From Eopsaltria australis (Eukaryota; Chordata; Aves; Passeriformes; Petroicidae), in contig JAVTVJ010001234.1 in assembly GCA_034509425.1 (NCBI GenBank), forward strand, positions 248,001-312,000: 64,000 nt of DNA. Direction: 5' to 3'. Below the pieces are notes generated by a model, which was not told the DNA's origin, made no database searches, and saw only the letters and a program-made list of their open reading frames with translations. Shown one piece after another: positions 1 through 32,400 of the stretch (position 1 is the first letter of the stretch; every line of letters starts with the position of its first letter). The position numbers were made by a program, and so were the translations under genes.

Positions 1-750
1 GATATTCCCGGGATATTCCCAGGATGTTCCTAGGATGTTCCCAGGATATTCCCAGGATATTCCCAGGATATTCCCTGGATATTCCCTGGATATTCCCAGG
101 ATATTCCCAAGATATTCCCGGGATATTCCCAGGATATTCCCAGGATATTCCCGGGATATTCCCAGGATGTTCCTAGGATGTTCCCAGGATATTCCCAGGA
201 TATTCCCAAAATATTCCCAAAATATTCCCAGGATATTTCCAAGATATTCCCTAAATATTCCCAGGATATTCCCAGGATATTCCTAGGATAGTCCCGGGAT
301 ATTCCCAAGATATTCCCAGGATATTCCCAGGTTATTTCTGGGATATTCCCAGGATATTCCTCAGATATTCCCAGGATATTCCCAAAATATTCCCGGAATA
401 TTCCCAAAATATTTCCAGGATATTCCCAGGATATTCCCAAAATATTCCTAGGATATTCCCAGAACATTCCCAGGATATTCCCAGGATATTCCCTGGATAT
501 TCCTAGGATACTCCCAGAATATTCCCAGGACATTCCCAGGTTATTCCCAGGTTATTCCCAGGATATTCCCAGGATATTCCCTGGATATTCCTAGGATATT
601 CCCGGGATATTCCCGGGATATTCCCAGGACATTCCCAGGATATTCCTAGGATACTCCCAGAATATTCCTAGGATACTCCCAGAATATTCCCAGGACATTC
701 CCAGGATATTCCCAGGATATTCCCAAGATATTCCCAGGATATTCCCAGGA
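1..750. repeat. 11-bp minisatellite (GGATATTCCCA-type)
   Basis: About 65 imperfect copies in a JAK1 intron, beginning before the window. Variants replace the dinucleotide between CCC and ATATT (AG, GG, AA, TA). Frames on both strands stay open for up to 167 codons only because the unit lacks stops. Confidence 0.95.
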
Positions 751-1509
751 TTTCTGGCTCTGATGTAACCCCAGATGGGATCCTGTGAATCCAGCGTGGA
801 TTCCTGGGATTTGGGGCTCCATCCCGTGGGAATGAGGGCAGGAATTCCGGGAGCTGCTGAGCAGGGGGAGCTTTAATCCTTTTATTGATTGATAAAATCA
901 ATCCTGCTCATTTCCCTTCTCCTTTTAATCATCATTTTTATCCTGACTCCTCTTGGGTCGATATCTGCTTGAAGTGCCCGACTTTTGTGCTCCACAAATC
1001 AAAAACTGGCAAACTTTGGGCCAAAAAATAGGGATTTTAAACCATTTCAGATGCATTTCAGGAAGAGTTCAGCACTAAAATCCAAAGATTCCCATTCCCA
1101 AAGATTCCCATTCTCCTGGGAATACATTCACGTCCTGCTGGTGTTTTCTTTTATTTCATTTATTTCTGTTGTGGGTTTTGGGTCGTGGAATTGATTCTGG
1201 TTTGGTCTGAGCTCTGCCAGAGGCGGAATTCCTCTGGAGAAGGGAAAATGGTCTGGGATTTTTAACAGAGCAGTGGATTCAATGCAGGTGATGATTCAGA
1301 AATGAAATCCTTTGGATTTTTGATTCCATTGAGGGGTTTCAGTCGTGCCCTTTTGAAATGACATCTCTGAAATGAAGGATGTGGCTGGGTCCAAATGTTT
1401 TTCAGGGTTTGACTTTTCCTGCCACTGCTGAGAGTTTTTTGTTTTCTGTGTGAGTTTTGCTCCTCCTCTCCCCTAAATCAGCGCCAGCTGCTGCTGCACT
1501 TGTGGGGGT
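751..1509. other. JAK1 intron, unique sequence
   Basis: A non-repetitive spacer between two arrays. I see no exon, RNA gene or recognisable mobile element in it. Confidence 0.5.
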
Positions 1510-3272
1510 GTTTAAAAGGATTGTTCACAGAAATTCCTGGAGATGTTTAAAAGGATCTTCCACAGAAATTTCTGGGGATATTTTAAAAGGATTGTTCACA
1601 GAAACTTCTGGAGATGTTTAAAAGGATTTTTCACAGAAATTTCTGGAGATGTTTAAAAGGATCTTCCACAGAAATTCCTGGAGATTTTATAAAGATTTTT
1701 CACCGAAATTTCTGGTGATGTTTTAAAAGGATTTTTCACAGAAATTTTTATAAAGATTTTATATAAATTTTATAGGTGTTTTTATAAAGATTTTTCACAG
1801 AAACTTCGGGAGATGTTTAAAAAGGATTTTTCACAGAAACTTCTGGGGATGTTTTAAAAGGATTTTTCACAGAAATTTTTATAAAGATTTTTATAGATGT
1901 TTTTATAAAGATTTTTCACAGAAACTTCTGGGGATGTTTAAAAGGATTTTTTCACAGAAATTCGCGGTGATGTTTTAAAAGGATTGTTCACAGAAACTTC
2001 TGGTGATATTTTAAAGGATTTTTCACAGAAATTTTTATAAAGGTTTTATATAAATTTTATAGATGTTTTTATAAAGATTGTTCACAGAAATTTTTATAAA
2101 GGTTTTATATAAATTTTATAGATGTTTTTATAAAGATTGTTCACAGAAATTTCTGGTGATTTTATAATGATTTTTTACCGAATTTTCTGGTGATGTTTTA
2201 AGAGGATTTTTCACAGAAATTTTTATAAAGATTTTATATAAATTTTATAGATGTTTTTATAAAGATTTTTCACAGAAACTTCTGGTGATGTTTGAAAGGA
2301 TTTTTTACCGAAATTTCTGGAGATGTTTTAAAAGGATTTTTCACAGAAATTTTTATAAAGATTTTATATAAATTTTATAGGTGTTTTTATAAAGATTTTT
2401 CACAGAAATTTGTGGGGATGTTTTAAAAGGATTTTTTCATAGAAATTTCTGGTGATTTTATAAAGATTTTTCACTGAAATTTCTGGAGATGTTTAAAAAG
2501 GATTTTTCACAGAAACTTCTGGTGATGTTTGAAAGGATCTTTCACAGAAATTTCTGGTGATATTTTAAAGGATTTTTTACCGAAATTTCTGGAGATGTTT
2601 TAAAAGGATTTTTCACAGAAATTTTTATAAAGATTTTATATAAATTTTATAGATGTTTTTATAAAGATTTTTCACAGAAACTTCTGGAGATGTTTTAAAG
2701 GATTTTTTACAGAAACTTCTGGGGATGTTTAAAAGGATTTTTTCACAGAAATTTTTATAAAGATTTTATATAAATTTTATAGGTGTTTTTATAAAGATTT
2801 TTCACTGAAATTTCTGGAGATGTTTAAAAAGGATTGTTCACAGAAACTTCTGGTGATATTTTAAAGGATTTTTCACAGAAATTTTTATAAAGATTTTATA
2901 TAAATTTTATAGATGTTTTTATAAAGATTGTTCACAGAAATTTCTGGTGATTTTATAAAGGATCTTTCACAGAAATTTCTGGTGATTTTATAAAGATTTT
3001 TTACCGAATTTTCTGGTGATGTTTTAAGAGGATTTTTCACAGAAATTTTTATAAATATTTTATATAAATTTTATAGATGTTTTTATAAAGATTTTTCACA
3101 GAAACTTCTGGGGATGTTTAAAAGGATTTTTCACAGAAATTTTTATAAAGATTTTATATAAATTTTATAGATGTTTTTATAAAGATTTTTCACAGAAATT
3201 TGTGGGGATGTTTTAAAGGATTTTTTCATAGAAACTTCTGGTGATATTTTAAAGGATTTGTCACAGAAACTC
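1510..3272. repeat. Large AT-rich minisatellite with two alternating unit types
   Basis: About 1.76 kb. A shorter unit of roughly 37-40 bp (GGATTTTTCACAGAAACTTC followed by TGGTGATGTTTTAAAA) alternates with a longer form carrying ATTTTTATAAAGATTTTATA. The alternation suggests a higher-order repeat. Confidence 0.93.
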
Positions 3273-3604
3273 TGTGTTTTTCACACTTGACTCAAGTTCT
3301 TGTTGTAAAATCAAAAAGGAAAAGCTCCATCATGAGAAAGCCCAGGATTTTGTAACATCCTGGAGTCACTGGCTCAGGGAGAGGAGGAGTTTAACTCTTC
3401 CACTGCTGGGTCTGTGTTTTGGTGTGGGAAAAGGATCCAAATCCCTTCTGGAGGGATTTTGGGAGCAGGGGATCCTTCAGATCCCTTCCAGCCCATTCTG
3501 GGATAACAGAATTTGGGGAAGTTTTGGAAAGAAGGAGCTGCTGGAGGGGAGGGAGAGCAGCAGGGCCTCTCCAGCATTTCCAGCTCTCCCTTGCCAGGGA
3601 AACC
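3273..3604. other. JAK1 intron, unique sequence
   Basis: The ORFs covering this stretch have no recognisable product and run into the next repeat. Nothing else seen. Confidence 0.5.
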
Positions 3605-3968
3605 CAAATCCCCCTTCCCAAGTGATTCCCAAATCTCTCTTTCCAAGTGATTCCCAATCCCCATTCCCATATGGTTCCCAAATTCCTTTCCCAGATGATT
3701 CCCTAATCCCCTTCCCAAGTGATTGATTCCCAAATTCCCCTTCCTAGATGATTCCCAAATTCCCTTTCCCAAGTGATTCCCAAATCCCCCATCACAAGTG
3801 ATTCCCAAATCTCCCTTCCCAAGTGATTGATTCCCAAATTCCCCTTCCCAAGTGACTCCCAAATCCCTTTCCCAGATGATTCCCAAATTCCCCTTCCCAA
3901 GTGATTCCCAAATCCCTCTTCCCAAATGATTCCCAATTCCCTTTCCCAGATGATTCCCAAATCCCCAT
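3605..3968. repeat. Minisatellite of about 11- and 22-bp units (GATTCCCAAAT / CCCTTCCCAAGT)
   Basis: Around 15 imperfect copies of GATTCCCAAATCCCCTTCCC-type units in the same JAK1 intron. Confidence 0.9.
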
Positions 3969-4619
3969 CCCAGCTCCTGGAGGATGCTCTGAGGAAGGGC
4001 TGGGTCCTGCCCTGGAGCTCAGGGCCACGATTCCCTTTCCAGCTCCCTTGGGAATGAGGAAATTCCTTCTCCTGTTGCTGTTCTGGAAGTGGAACAGCAA
4101 AAATCTGCTCCCAACTCCCAGAAATCCATGGAGCTTTCCAAGGAAAAGATTCCCCCTGCGTTTCCTCATCCCTCAAACAATGGGGATTGTTCCCGTGGCC
4201 GCTCGGGGCTGTCCCAGCCAGAGCAGTTCAATGAGAAAGGAGCAAATTCTCCCCTCAATCCCAAACAATGCACCATTCCTTGCCCAGAATTATTTCCAGG
4301 AAATAACAAAAGAATTGGAATTGTTCGTCCTGACTCCTCTTTTTCAGGAGCAGAGGGAAGCAAACTCATTTCCTCTGGCTTGCAGAGGGGTTTGCTCTGC
4401 TCTGCTCTGCTCTGCTCTGCTCTTGAGGGCTCTTCTTGAGGAGCTCCTGCTTCTTGTCAGGAGCTCTTGCCACGCTCTGGGGCTGCAGTTCCTGCCTAGG
4501 AAAAGCTTAATTAAAAGTGTTAATTGCATTTAGCTGAAGATCCTGACTCTGCACTGAGGCTGAGACCCCCCCAGCCTCGAGCCCTGCAGAGCTGGGGATT
4601 TGTGGATGCCAGTCCCAGA

Positions 4620-4910
4620 CTGGTTTGGACTGGGAGGGACCCAGGGGCACCTCCCACTGTGCCAGGGGGCTCCAAACCCATCCAGCCTGGCCTTGGAAAA
4701 TTCCAGGGATCCAGGGACACCCACAGCAAAGCTGGGAATTCCAGCCCAGCCAGGAATTCCTTCCCACTCTCCCATCTGGAATATTGTGGGTTCCATTCCC
4801 TGTGTCCTGTCCCTCTGTCCCTTGTCCCCAGTCCCTCTCCAGCTCTCCTGGAGCCCCTTTAGGTCCTGAGCTCTCCCTGGATCCTTCCCTTCTCCAGATG
4901 AACATTCCCA
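4620..4910 (-). mobile_element. CR1 LINE 3'-end fragment
   Basis: Reads as the complement of a CR1 3' end: GGGACACCTCCC-like head, ATTCCAGGGATCCAGGGACA, then CCATTCCCTGTGTCCTGTCC and CTCCAGCTCTCCTGGAGCCC. The same block recurs at 22150, 32520 and 36600. Family assignment is from memory of avian CR1 consensus. Confidence 0.8.
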
Positions 4911-5218
4911 ATCTTCTCAGTCATTCCTCACAGGAGAGCTGCTCCATCTCTCTGCCAAAAAAAAAGGAAAAAAAAGACAATAATCCATAAGAATTTTATC
5001 ATTTCCCCAACTCCTCAGACCAGGAACGTGCTTGGAGCGTCGGGCGAGTCAAACTTAAGGCGGAAATTCGGGTGATTTTTGCTTTGAAAAGCTTTTGTAC
5101 AATTAAATATTTTAATTTCAATATTTTTCCTGATTAATACTTCATTTAAATATTTAAAATACAGAAATGGAGGCTTTTCCCAAGGGGTTTTCCAAGTTCC
5201 TGGCTCTTTTTTTGGCAG

Positions 5219-26791
<21,573 letters not shown>

Positions 26792-27870
26792 TTTTTTTTT
26801 TTTTTATTATCCTCTCAGGACTTCAAATGCCCAGCAAACTCTCTGTGCCCAAGGCTATTCCTTTATATTTTTTTTTACTCCTGTAATTTGTACTCTGGCT
26901 GGGCTGCTGTGGTTCTAAAGGATTCTTTTGCCACCAGATTGAAGAGCTGGATTAAAAGAATTGAAAAGGTTTGGGCAAAATGAGCCCCAGCTCCCTTTGC
27001 TGCTGTTCTTGCAGGGCGCTTTGATCCTGCTCTGATTCTGGTTGTGCCACGATTGGACTTGCCCTGAGCTGGGAAAATCCCACTGCATTTCTGAGCTCAG
27101 ACCTCAGCCAGGGGATAGGAGAGGGCTCAAGGAATCATTTTAAAGTTGGCTGACAAGATGCACTTAAATTCTAGTAACAAACAGAACAACTTTGGCATAA
27201 AAATACAGAGAAATAGAAATATCAGCTCATTTTAACTCACCAGGCCCCAGTCCTGAGCTTTGGCAGGTATTTTAAAGAGTGATCAAAAATCCCATCCCCT
27301 GAAGTGGAGGGGTGGGCACAGCTGTGCATTTCAGTGAGAACCCCAATTTTGGGATAAATAATTTGCTTTTCCTGACTCCATTCCCACATTCTTCCCCCTG
27401 GAGCTCCCGGAGTGGAGGGGGTGAATGTGCATCCCTGGTGCTGAGGGAAGGAATTCACGGAGATGGAAAAGAACCCAATCCATGCCCAGAATCTGGGGGG
27501 GATTTTCCAAAAGGAAAAAAGAGGCCTCAGCACCCCAACAAATTGTTTAATGACCATTTTGACTCAGAGTGGTTTAACTGGAACCTTCTGCTGCCCCAGC
27601 TCCTAAACCTGGGCCATCATTTTTCCTACCACACCTGGAATTGGAAAATGCTCTGAAGAGACACTTGAGTTTTGGCAATAATAGAAAGAGGTCTATATAT
27701 ATATATATATAAATATATATAAAAAATTGTAATTATGAGCTCCAAGGAGGTCAGATTTATTTTTTACAGTGTTATTGTTTCTGTATGTCACTTAGGAAGC
27801 TGAATTCTGTAAGCACTTTGTTACTCTTTATGCAAACAAGTCTAATAAAGAACTTTTTTTTTCTCCATGT
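26792..27870 (+). other. JAK1: JAK1 3' UTR
   Basis: About 1.08 kb follows the TAA with no supported ORF. It opens with a T-run, includes a short (TA)n stretch at about 27693-27725 and ends just after an AATAAA in T-rich sequence. The end point is inferred from the signal, not from transcript data. Confidence 0.75.
27844..27849 (+). terminator. JAK1: JAK1 poly(A) signal AATAAA
   Basis: A canonical AATAAA 1,053 bp past the stop, followed immediately by a run of T that could act as the downstream element. No better candidate occurs before the convergent RAVER2 end. Confidence 0.7.
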
Positions 27871-28004
27871 GCCTCCATTTTTAATCAGAAATTAAAACAG
27901 AGGAGAGTTTTTAAAACTGAATTTCCATAGGAATTGTGTTCTTTGAAATCCTTTTCCTACCTCACCTGCTTAAAGGAGTCCAGGGCAGTTTTCCTCCCAT
28001 AAAA

Positions 28005-29355
28005 ATCCACTTGAAATAAGTACCAACAATTTATTTTCATTGAAAAGTGTAACAAGTTGAGAAAGTTGCATATACAAACAGTTGAAACAAAATATTACAA
28101 GTGAATTTATCAATACATACAGGCAGAATCCCAGAAAAGCTCCTGGCTCCTGTTTGTGGAGCAGTTCCAGCAGCTGAGGGAAGAGGGATTTTGATTGGGA
28201 TTTTTTAAGCTTTGAAAATGTGGATTCCTGGTCACATCCCAAAGCTTGAAAGGCAAAGTTTAAGACTTTGAATTAAAAAAAAAAAGAATCAGTATTGAAA
28301 AAATGGCTTCAGGGTTCTCTAGCAAGGAAAAAGGGAGAAGGGAGTGGCTCCTGGCCTCGGTGAACTCAATCCAAATGGATTTGCAGCAGGATTCCAAGGG
28401 GGAAAAGCCTTGGAATGAGGGCTGGCTCCTCATTTACCTGTCACTGATGGCAAAAAGAAGGATTGCTGATCTCCAGCTCCAGGGACTGATGGCAGAAGAG
28501 AACAACTCGAGCCAGAGCTGACAGTAAGCTAAAAATACAAAAAATATTTTTAAAAAAAAAAGGGAAAATACACTCAAAACTGGGAAACAACGTGGGGTGG
28601 CCCAGGAAGAGCTGTGCCACACCTGTGGAAGGACGATGCTGCCTCACTCTGGGAATTATTTCCTCCATGGAAAAGCTGTGGATTCTCAATCTAAAATGAA
28701 GTTATTTCACTGTCCAAGATCAGCTCTCCAGATCCCAGGGAATATTCCAAGGCAGCACAGGATAGCATCTCCCTTTGAACAGGCATTTCTTGAGAACATC
28801 ACCGAGGCTCTGGGAATACATTTGGTATCGCTCCATTCCAGGATTAAGAAGAAATATTAAAAACTGAAAGGCTGTAAATGCAGAACCCTTAATCCTGGAA
28901 AAAGGAAAGTTGGAAAAAAAACCAAAACAAAACCAACCCCACATTTGGAGTTCAAAAAATACAAAATAATTACTATCAAGACTTCCTCTTTTAACTTCCT
29001 CAGGCTGAGGACTGGAGGAAGGATCAGCTTTCCTTCCTTCGGGTTTTTATTGCTTTCAGCTGGAGCTGCCCCAGCTCCCCAAGTCCCTGGGCTCTGTCCC
29101 TCAGCCCACAGGTGACAAAGCCAACACTGTCCCCTCCTCTCCGAGTGAAAGCAGCCACCACCTTTGTCACCTTTGTCACCGTGTCCTTGGATGTGGCGGG
29201 ACAGAGCTGGCTCCTCTCGGGACACTCACCCCACACAGAAAGAATTCCTTGTCTGAAGTTAAGGCAGCAATAAATACAGAGGGGTCCCCACGTGCCTTCC
29301 CTCCGCGGGCAGGGCTGGGAACTGATCAATGGATCCATCAATCCGTGCGGATGGA
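28005..29355 (-). other. RAVER2: RAVER2 3' UTR
   Basis: About 1.35 kb below the RAVER2 stop with no supported ORF on either strand; plus-strand ORFs at 28303-28521 and 28597-28860 look like chance. The end is inferred from an AATAAA on the minus strand at 28030-28035. Another AATAAA at 29046-29051 could give a shorter form of about 300 bp. Confidence 0.65.
28030..28035 (-). terminator. RAVER2: RAVER2 distal poly(A) signal AATAAA (minus strand)
   Basis: TTTATT on the plus strand reads AATAAA on the minus strand. It lies 181 bp from the JAK1 signal, so the two transcription units end tail to tail with almost no spacer. Confidence 0.6.
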
Positions 29356-29481
29356 TCAATACACGCGCTTCTTCTTCAGGGAGGATTCCGAGTAGCGCGC
29401 GGCCCCTCCGGGCGCCGGGAACTCCACGGGGCCGGGCTCGGGGGAGGACATGAGGTACGAGGAGCTGCGCTTCGGGGCCAC
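29356..29481 (-). CDS. RAVER2: RAVER2 exon 12: C-terminus and stop
   Basis: Encodes [20 protein letters not shown], then [15 protein letters not shown] and TGA (29358-29356). The basic tail KKKRVY is the conserved RAVER2 terminus. The exon is much more GC-rich than its surroundings. Acceptor CCCGCAG. Confidence 0.95.
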   Translation of the reverse strand: MAPKRSSSYLMSSPEPGPVEFPAPGGAARYSESSLKKKRVY

Positions 29482-32400
29482 CTGCGGGCGACAGCGACAA
29501 GTGACACTCTGTCCTCAGCCACCACTCCCAGGAACACAGCCCCAGGCTGGCGATTCCCACTGAAGCGACGCCAAAAGCCCGACTCCTTCGGCTCTGAGGT
29601 GTGGGGTTTGTGCCGCGTCCCTAAAAAAACCCCACTGGTAAGAGCAGCAGCCCTGTGGTGGCCAGGACAGGTTTATCCACAGCACCTGGATAAAAGGCAG
29701 CGGGATAATGGCCTTGGTGGTGTCCTGCAGCTGCTCCAGGCATCTCCTGCCTGCAGGATGAGGCACCTCTCATTGCTCCTGGAGAGTGAAGGGGTTCAAC
29801 AGTCCTGGCCCGGCTCCCACGCCAAGCCAGGGGTGAAGGATGAGTTTTCCAGCCCTGCCAGAGGGGCTGAGCAGGAGCTCAGGCCCTGCCTGTACACAGG
29901 AGTGAGGGATGGAGGGAGCAGCCATGGATTTTTAATCCAAATTTCAACTCCAACGCCTCACTGTGCCACACTCAGCCCCGAGGGGCCCGGAGCAGGGTTT
30001 CTGTGAGGGCACAGCTGCTCTCAGGCTGCCCCGAGGGCTCCTTGGGTTCATTTTTCCTTTGGAGAAACCTTTCCCAGCAGCTCCCCAAGCACCCTGTGCT
30101 GTTCACATCCCCAACTCAAACTGCTCCTGCTCAGTCCAGCTTCATCCTGGGGGCACCTTCAGCAGAAACACAGAACTGTTTGAGGAAAGGCTGAAGTTCT
30201 CCCCTGTTCTCTCTCCTGCAGTTCTGGGATGTCTCCTCTAACTCTCCACCAGGTCCTGGCTCACTGATGCTTCACACAAACCCCCCTGAGCCTCTGACAG
30301 CAGGATTTAAAAGAGCCCAAAAAAAGCAGGGTTGAAACGTGGCTGCAAGCACAGCCACATCAGCACACACTGAGCTGACAGAGCCTCCTGGGGAGCAGCC
30401 TCTGCACTGGGATTATCTGCAATTCCAGCACTTTGGAGGCAAACTGTGCTGCTGTGCCTGTGCCAAGGGACTGACCCTGCTCCTCCTGCCTTTTACAGCT
30501 CCTGGCACGAGCAGCAACATCCCAGGGAGCTGCTCTGCATCACCTCAGCAGAGAAACTGAGAGGAGCTGCTTGGCTCAAAGCCCTCACTGTCTCCTCCTG
30601 CTGCCATCCCATCATTTCAGAGCTGTTGGGAAGCTGAAAACTCCATTTTTCATGTCCAAGCCAGCTCCAGGTCTCCTAGCCAGGAGTTAGGAGGAATGCA
30701 CTGCCTTCAGAATCTCCAAAAAAAAAAGGGAATCACATTCAGCCCAATGCCAGAGCTGAACCCAAGGAATTCAGTGCTGTGATGGCCCTCAGCTCTCCCA
30801 TCCATAAAAACAGGAGCATTGGGATTTATCTAGAGCACAGGGAATTCCTCAGCAGTTCTAAATCCTAACCAGGCTCATAAACTGGCCCTCACTGCTTCCA
30901 AAGCATTCCCACTGCTTTCATTGATGGGAATTAAGTGTCCACTGGAGCACCAGCAGAGGAAGCTCTGCTCAGTGAGTCTGGCTGAAGGCTGCAGCTGACA
31001 CCTGCTGGAATTCCAAATAAAAGCCATTTCCAAAAGGTTTTCCTGCAGAATTCAGTGAAGGGGCTGTTGGGAACCTGGGTGCTGCCCAAGATCAGGTAAA
31101 CCTGCAGAAGCTCCAAGAACTGTTTCAGAAACACACACAAAAAAATGTGTATTTTACAAATTAGGCAGGTAAAAATCTTTAGAATTATCCTGTATTTTTT
31201 TAATTTGCTTTCCAGGAAATTTTGAGCTGCTCTGTCCACTTCAGAGATTCTATCCCAGTGCAAACCATCTGCAAGTCAGGCAAACACCCAATTTAAATCC
31301 AGTGTGAAGCACCTTCACCTCCTCCTCCTCTCTTCCTGCTTTACTTTCCTCCTTCCAGGCATTTTTTCACTCACAAGAAGCCCCCGAATACCCAGCCCTG
31401 CTCTGCCCGTGGGTTTTGGGCACTGAGAGGAGTTGATCCCCAGGGTCTGGAGGGCTCTGCAGGGCTCTGGAGCTGGCCCAACTCCTCCTCACATTCCCAG
31501 GAATTGCCTGGAGCAGGGATGAAGAGGGAAAGCTCCACTCGGGGGCAGCAGCAGACAGGGAAGAAGCTTCTGCTCCTGCTCTCCTCTCACCTTTAAGGGA
31601 TTTGCTGGAGGAGGCTGCAAGCCTGGCTGGGATCCCTGGGCTCCACTCAAAAGGGCAGGCACCACCTGCAGGCAGGTGCTGTAGTCTGGGAAAGATCCAC
31701 CTGGAGATTCCTGAATGCAGAGTGGGATCCATGAAGTAGAAGGAAAAAAAGTTTAATAATTTATTTTTTCTTGCTATGGTGATGAGTTCTCAGCAGGTAT
31801 GGAAATACCTGAGTAACAAGAGGTGCAATTCACAGCAGCTCGGGCGTGCAGCAATTCCTGGAGCAAAATTTGGGTGGGATTTGGGTGATGGTTTAAGTTG
31901 TGCAATTCCTTAAAAAAGTGGTGTTCTCCTTGGTCACAGAAAGCTTGGCTGAGGCACAGTACAGCCCTTCAGTCCTGGGAAATGCAGCACTGGGAGATGC
32001 CATTCATGGTGTGCTGCTTCCTGCTGGGAATGTTTTAATGCACTCCTGAGCTTTGCAGGGGATTTTGGAGGGTGGGATTTCAGAGAGGGATATTCTGGGT
32101 GTGAATCCCAGGCAGTGCCCATGCAGTGCCCTCACCCCACGCTCTCCAGCCCCTCATTCCTGTGCCAACACACAAAGCAGGTGTCCAAAAGCTGATGGGA
32201 GCAAGAGCCAGTGGAGACAGCAAGAAAATGCAATTCTTTCTCACCTCAGAGGCTTCATTTTCAAAGGCATCCACTCTGGGCTGGGTAGAGTGATGTGCCT
32301 GAGCACAGTGTTGGTACCACTGCTGGACAGCCTCCTAGAGAGCAGCAGAAACCCACTCCCATGGCTGCCTACAGTTCTTACACCCCAGAGATCTCCAAAA

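Noticed and set aside
3901..4533. A 210-codon plus-strand ORF upstream of JAK1 v1
   Set aside because: It overlaps a minisatellite and unique intron; no homology recognised and no link to a JAK1 phase.
28303..28860. Two plus-strand ORFs between the genes
   Set aside because: Short, antisense to the RAVER2 3' UTR, no recognisable domain.
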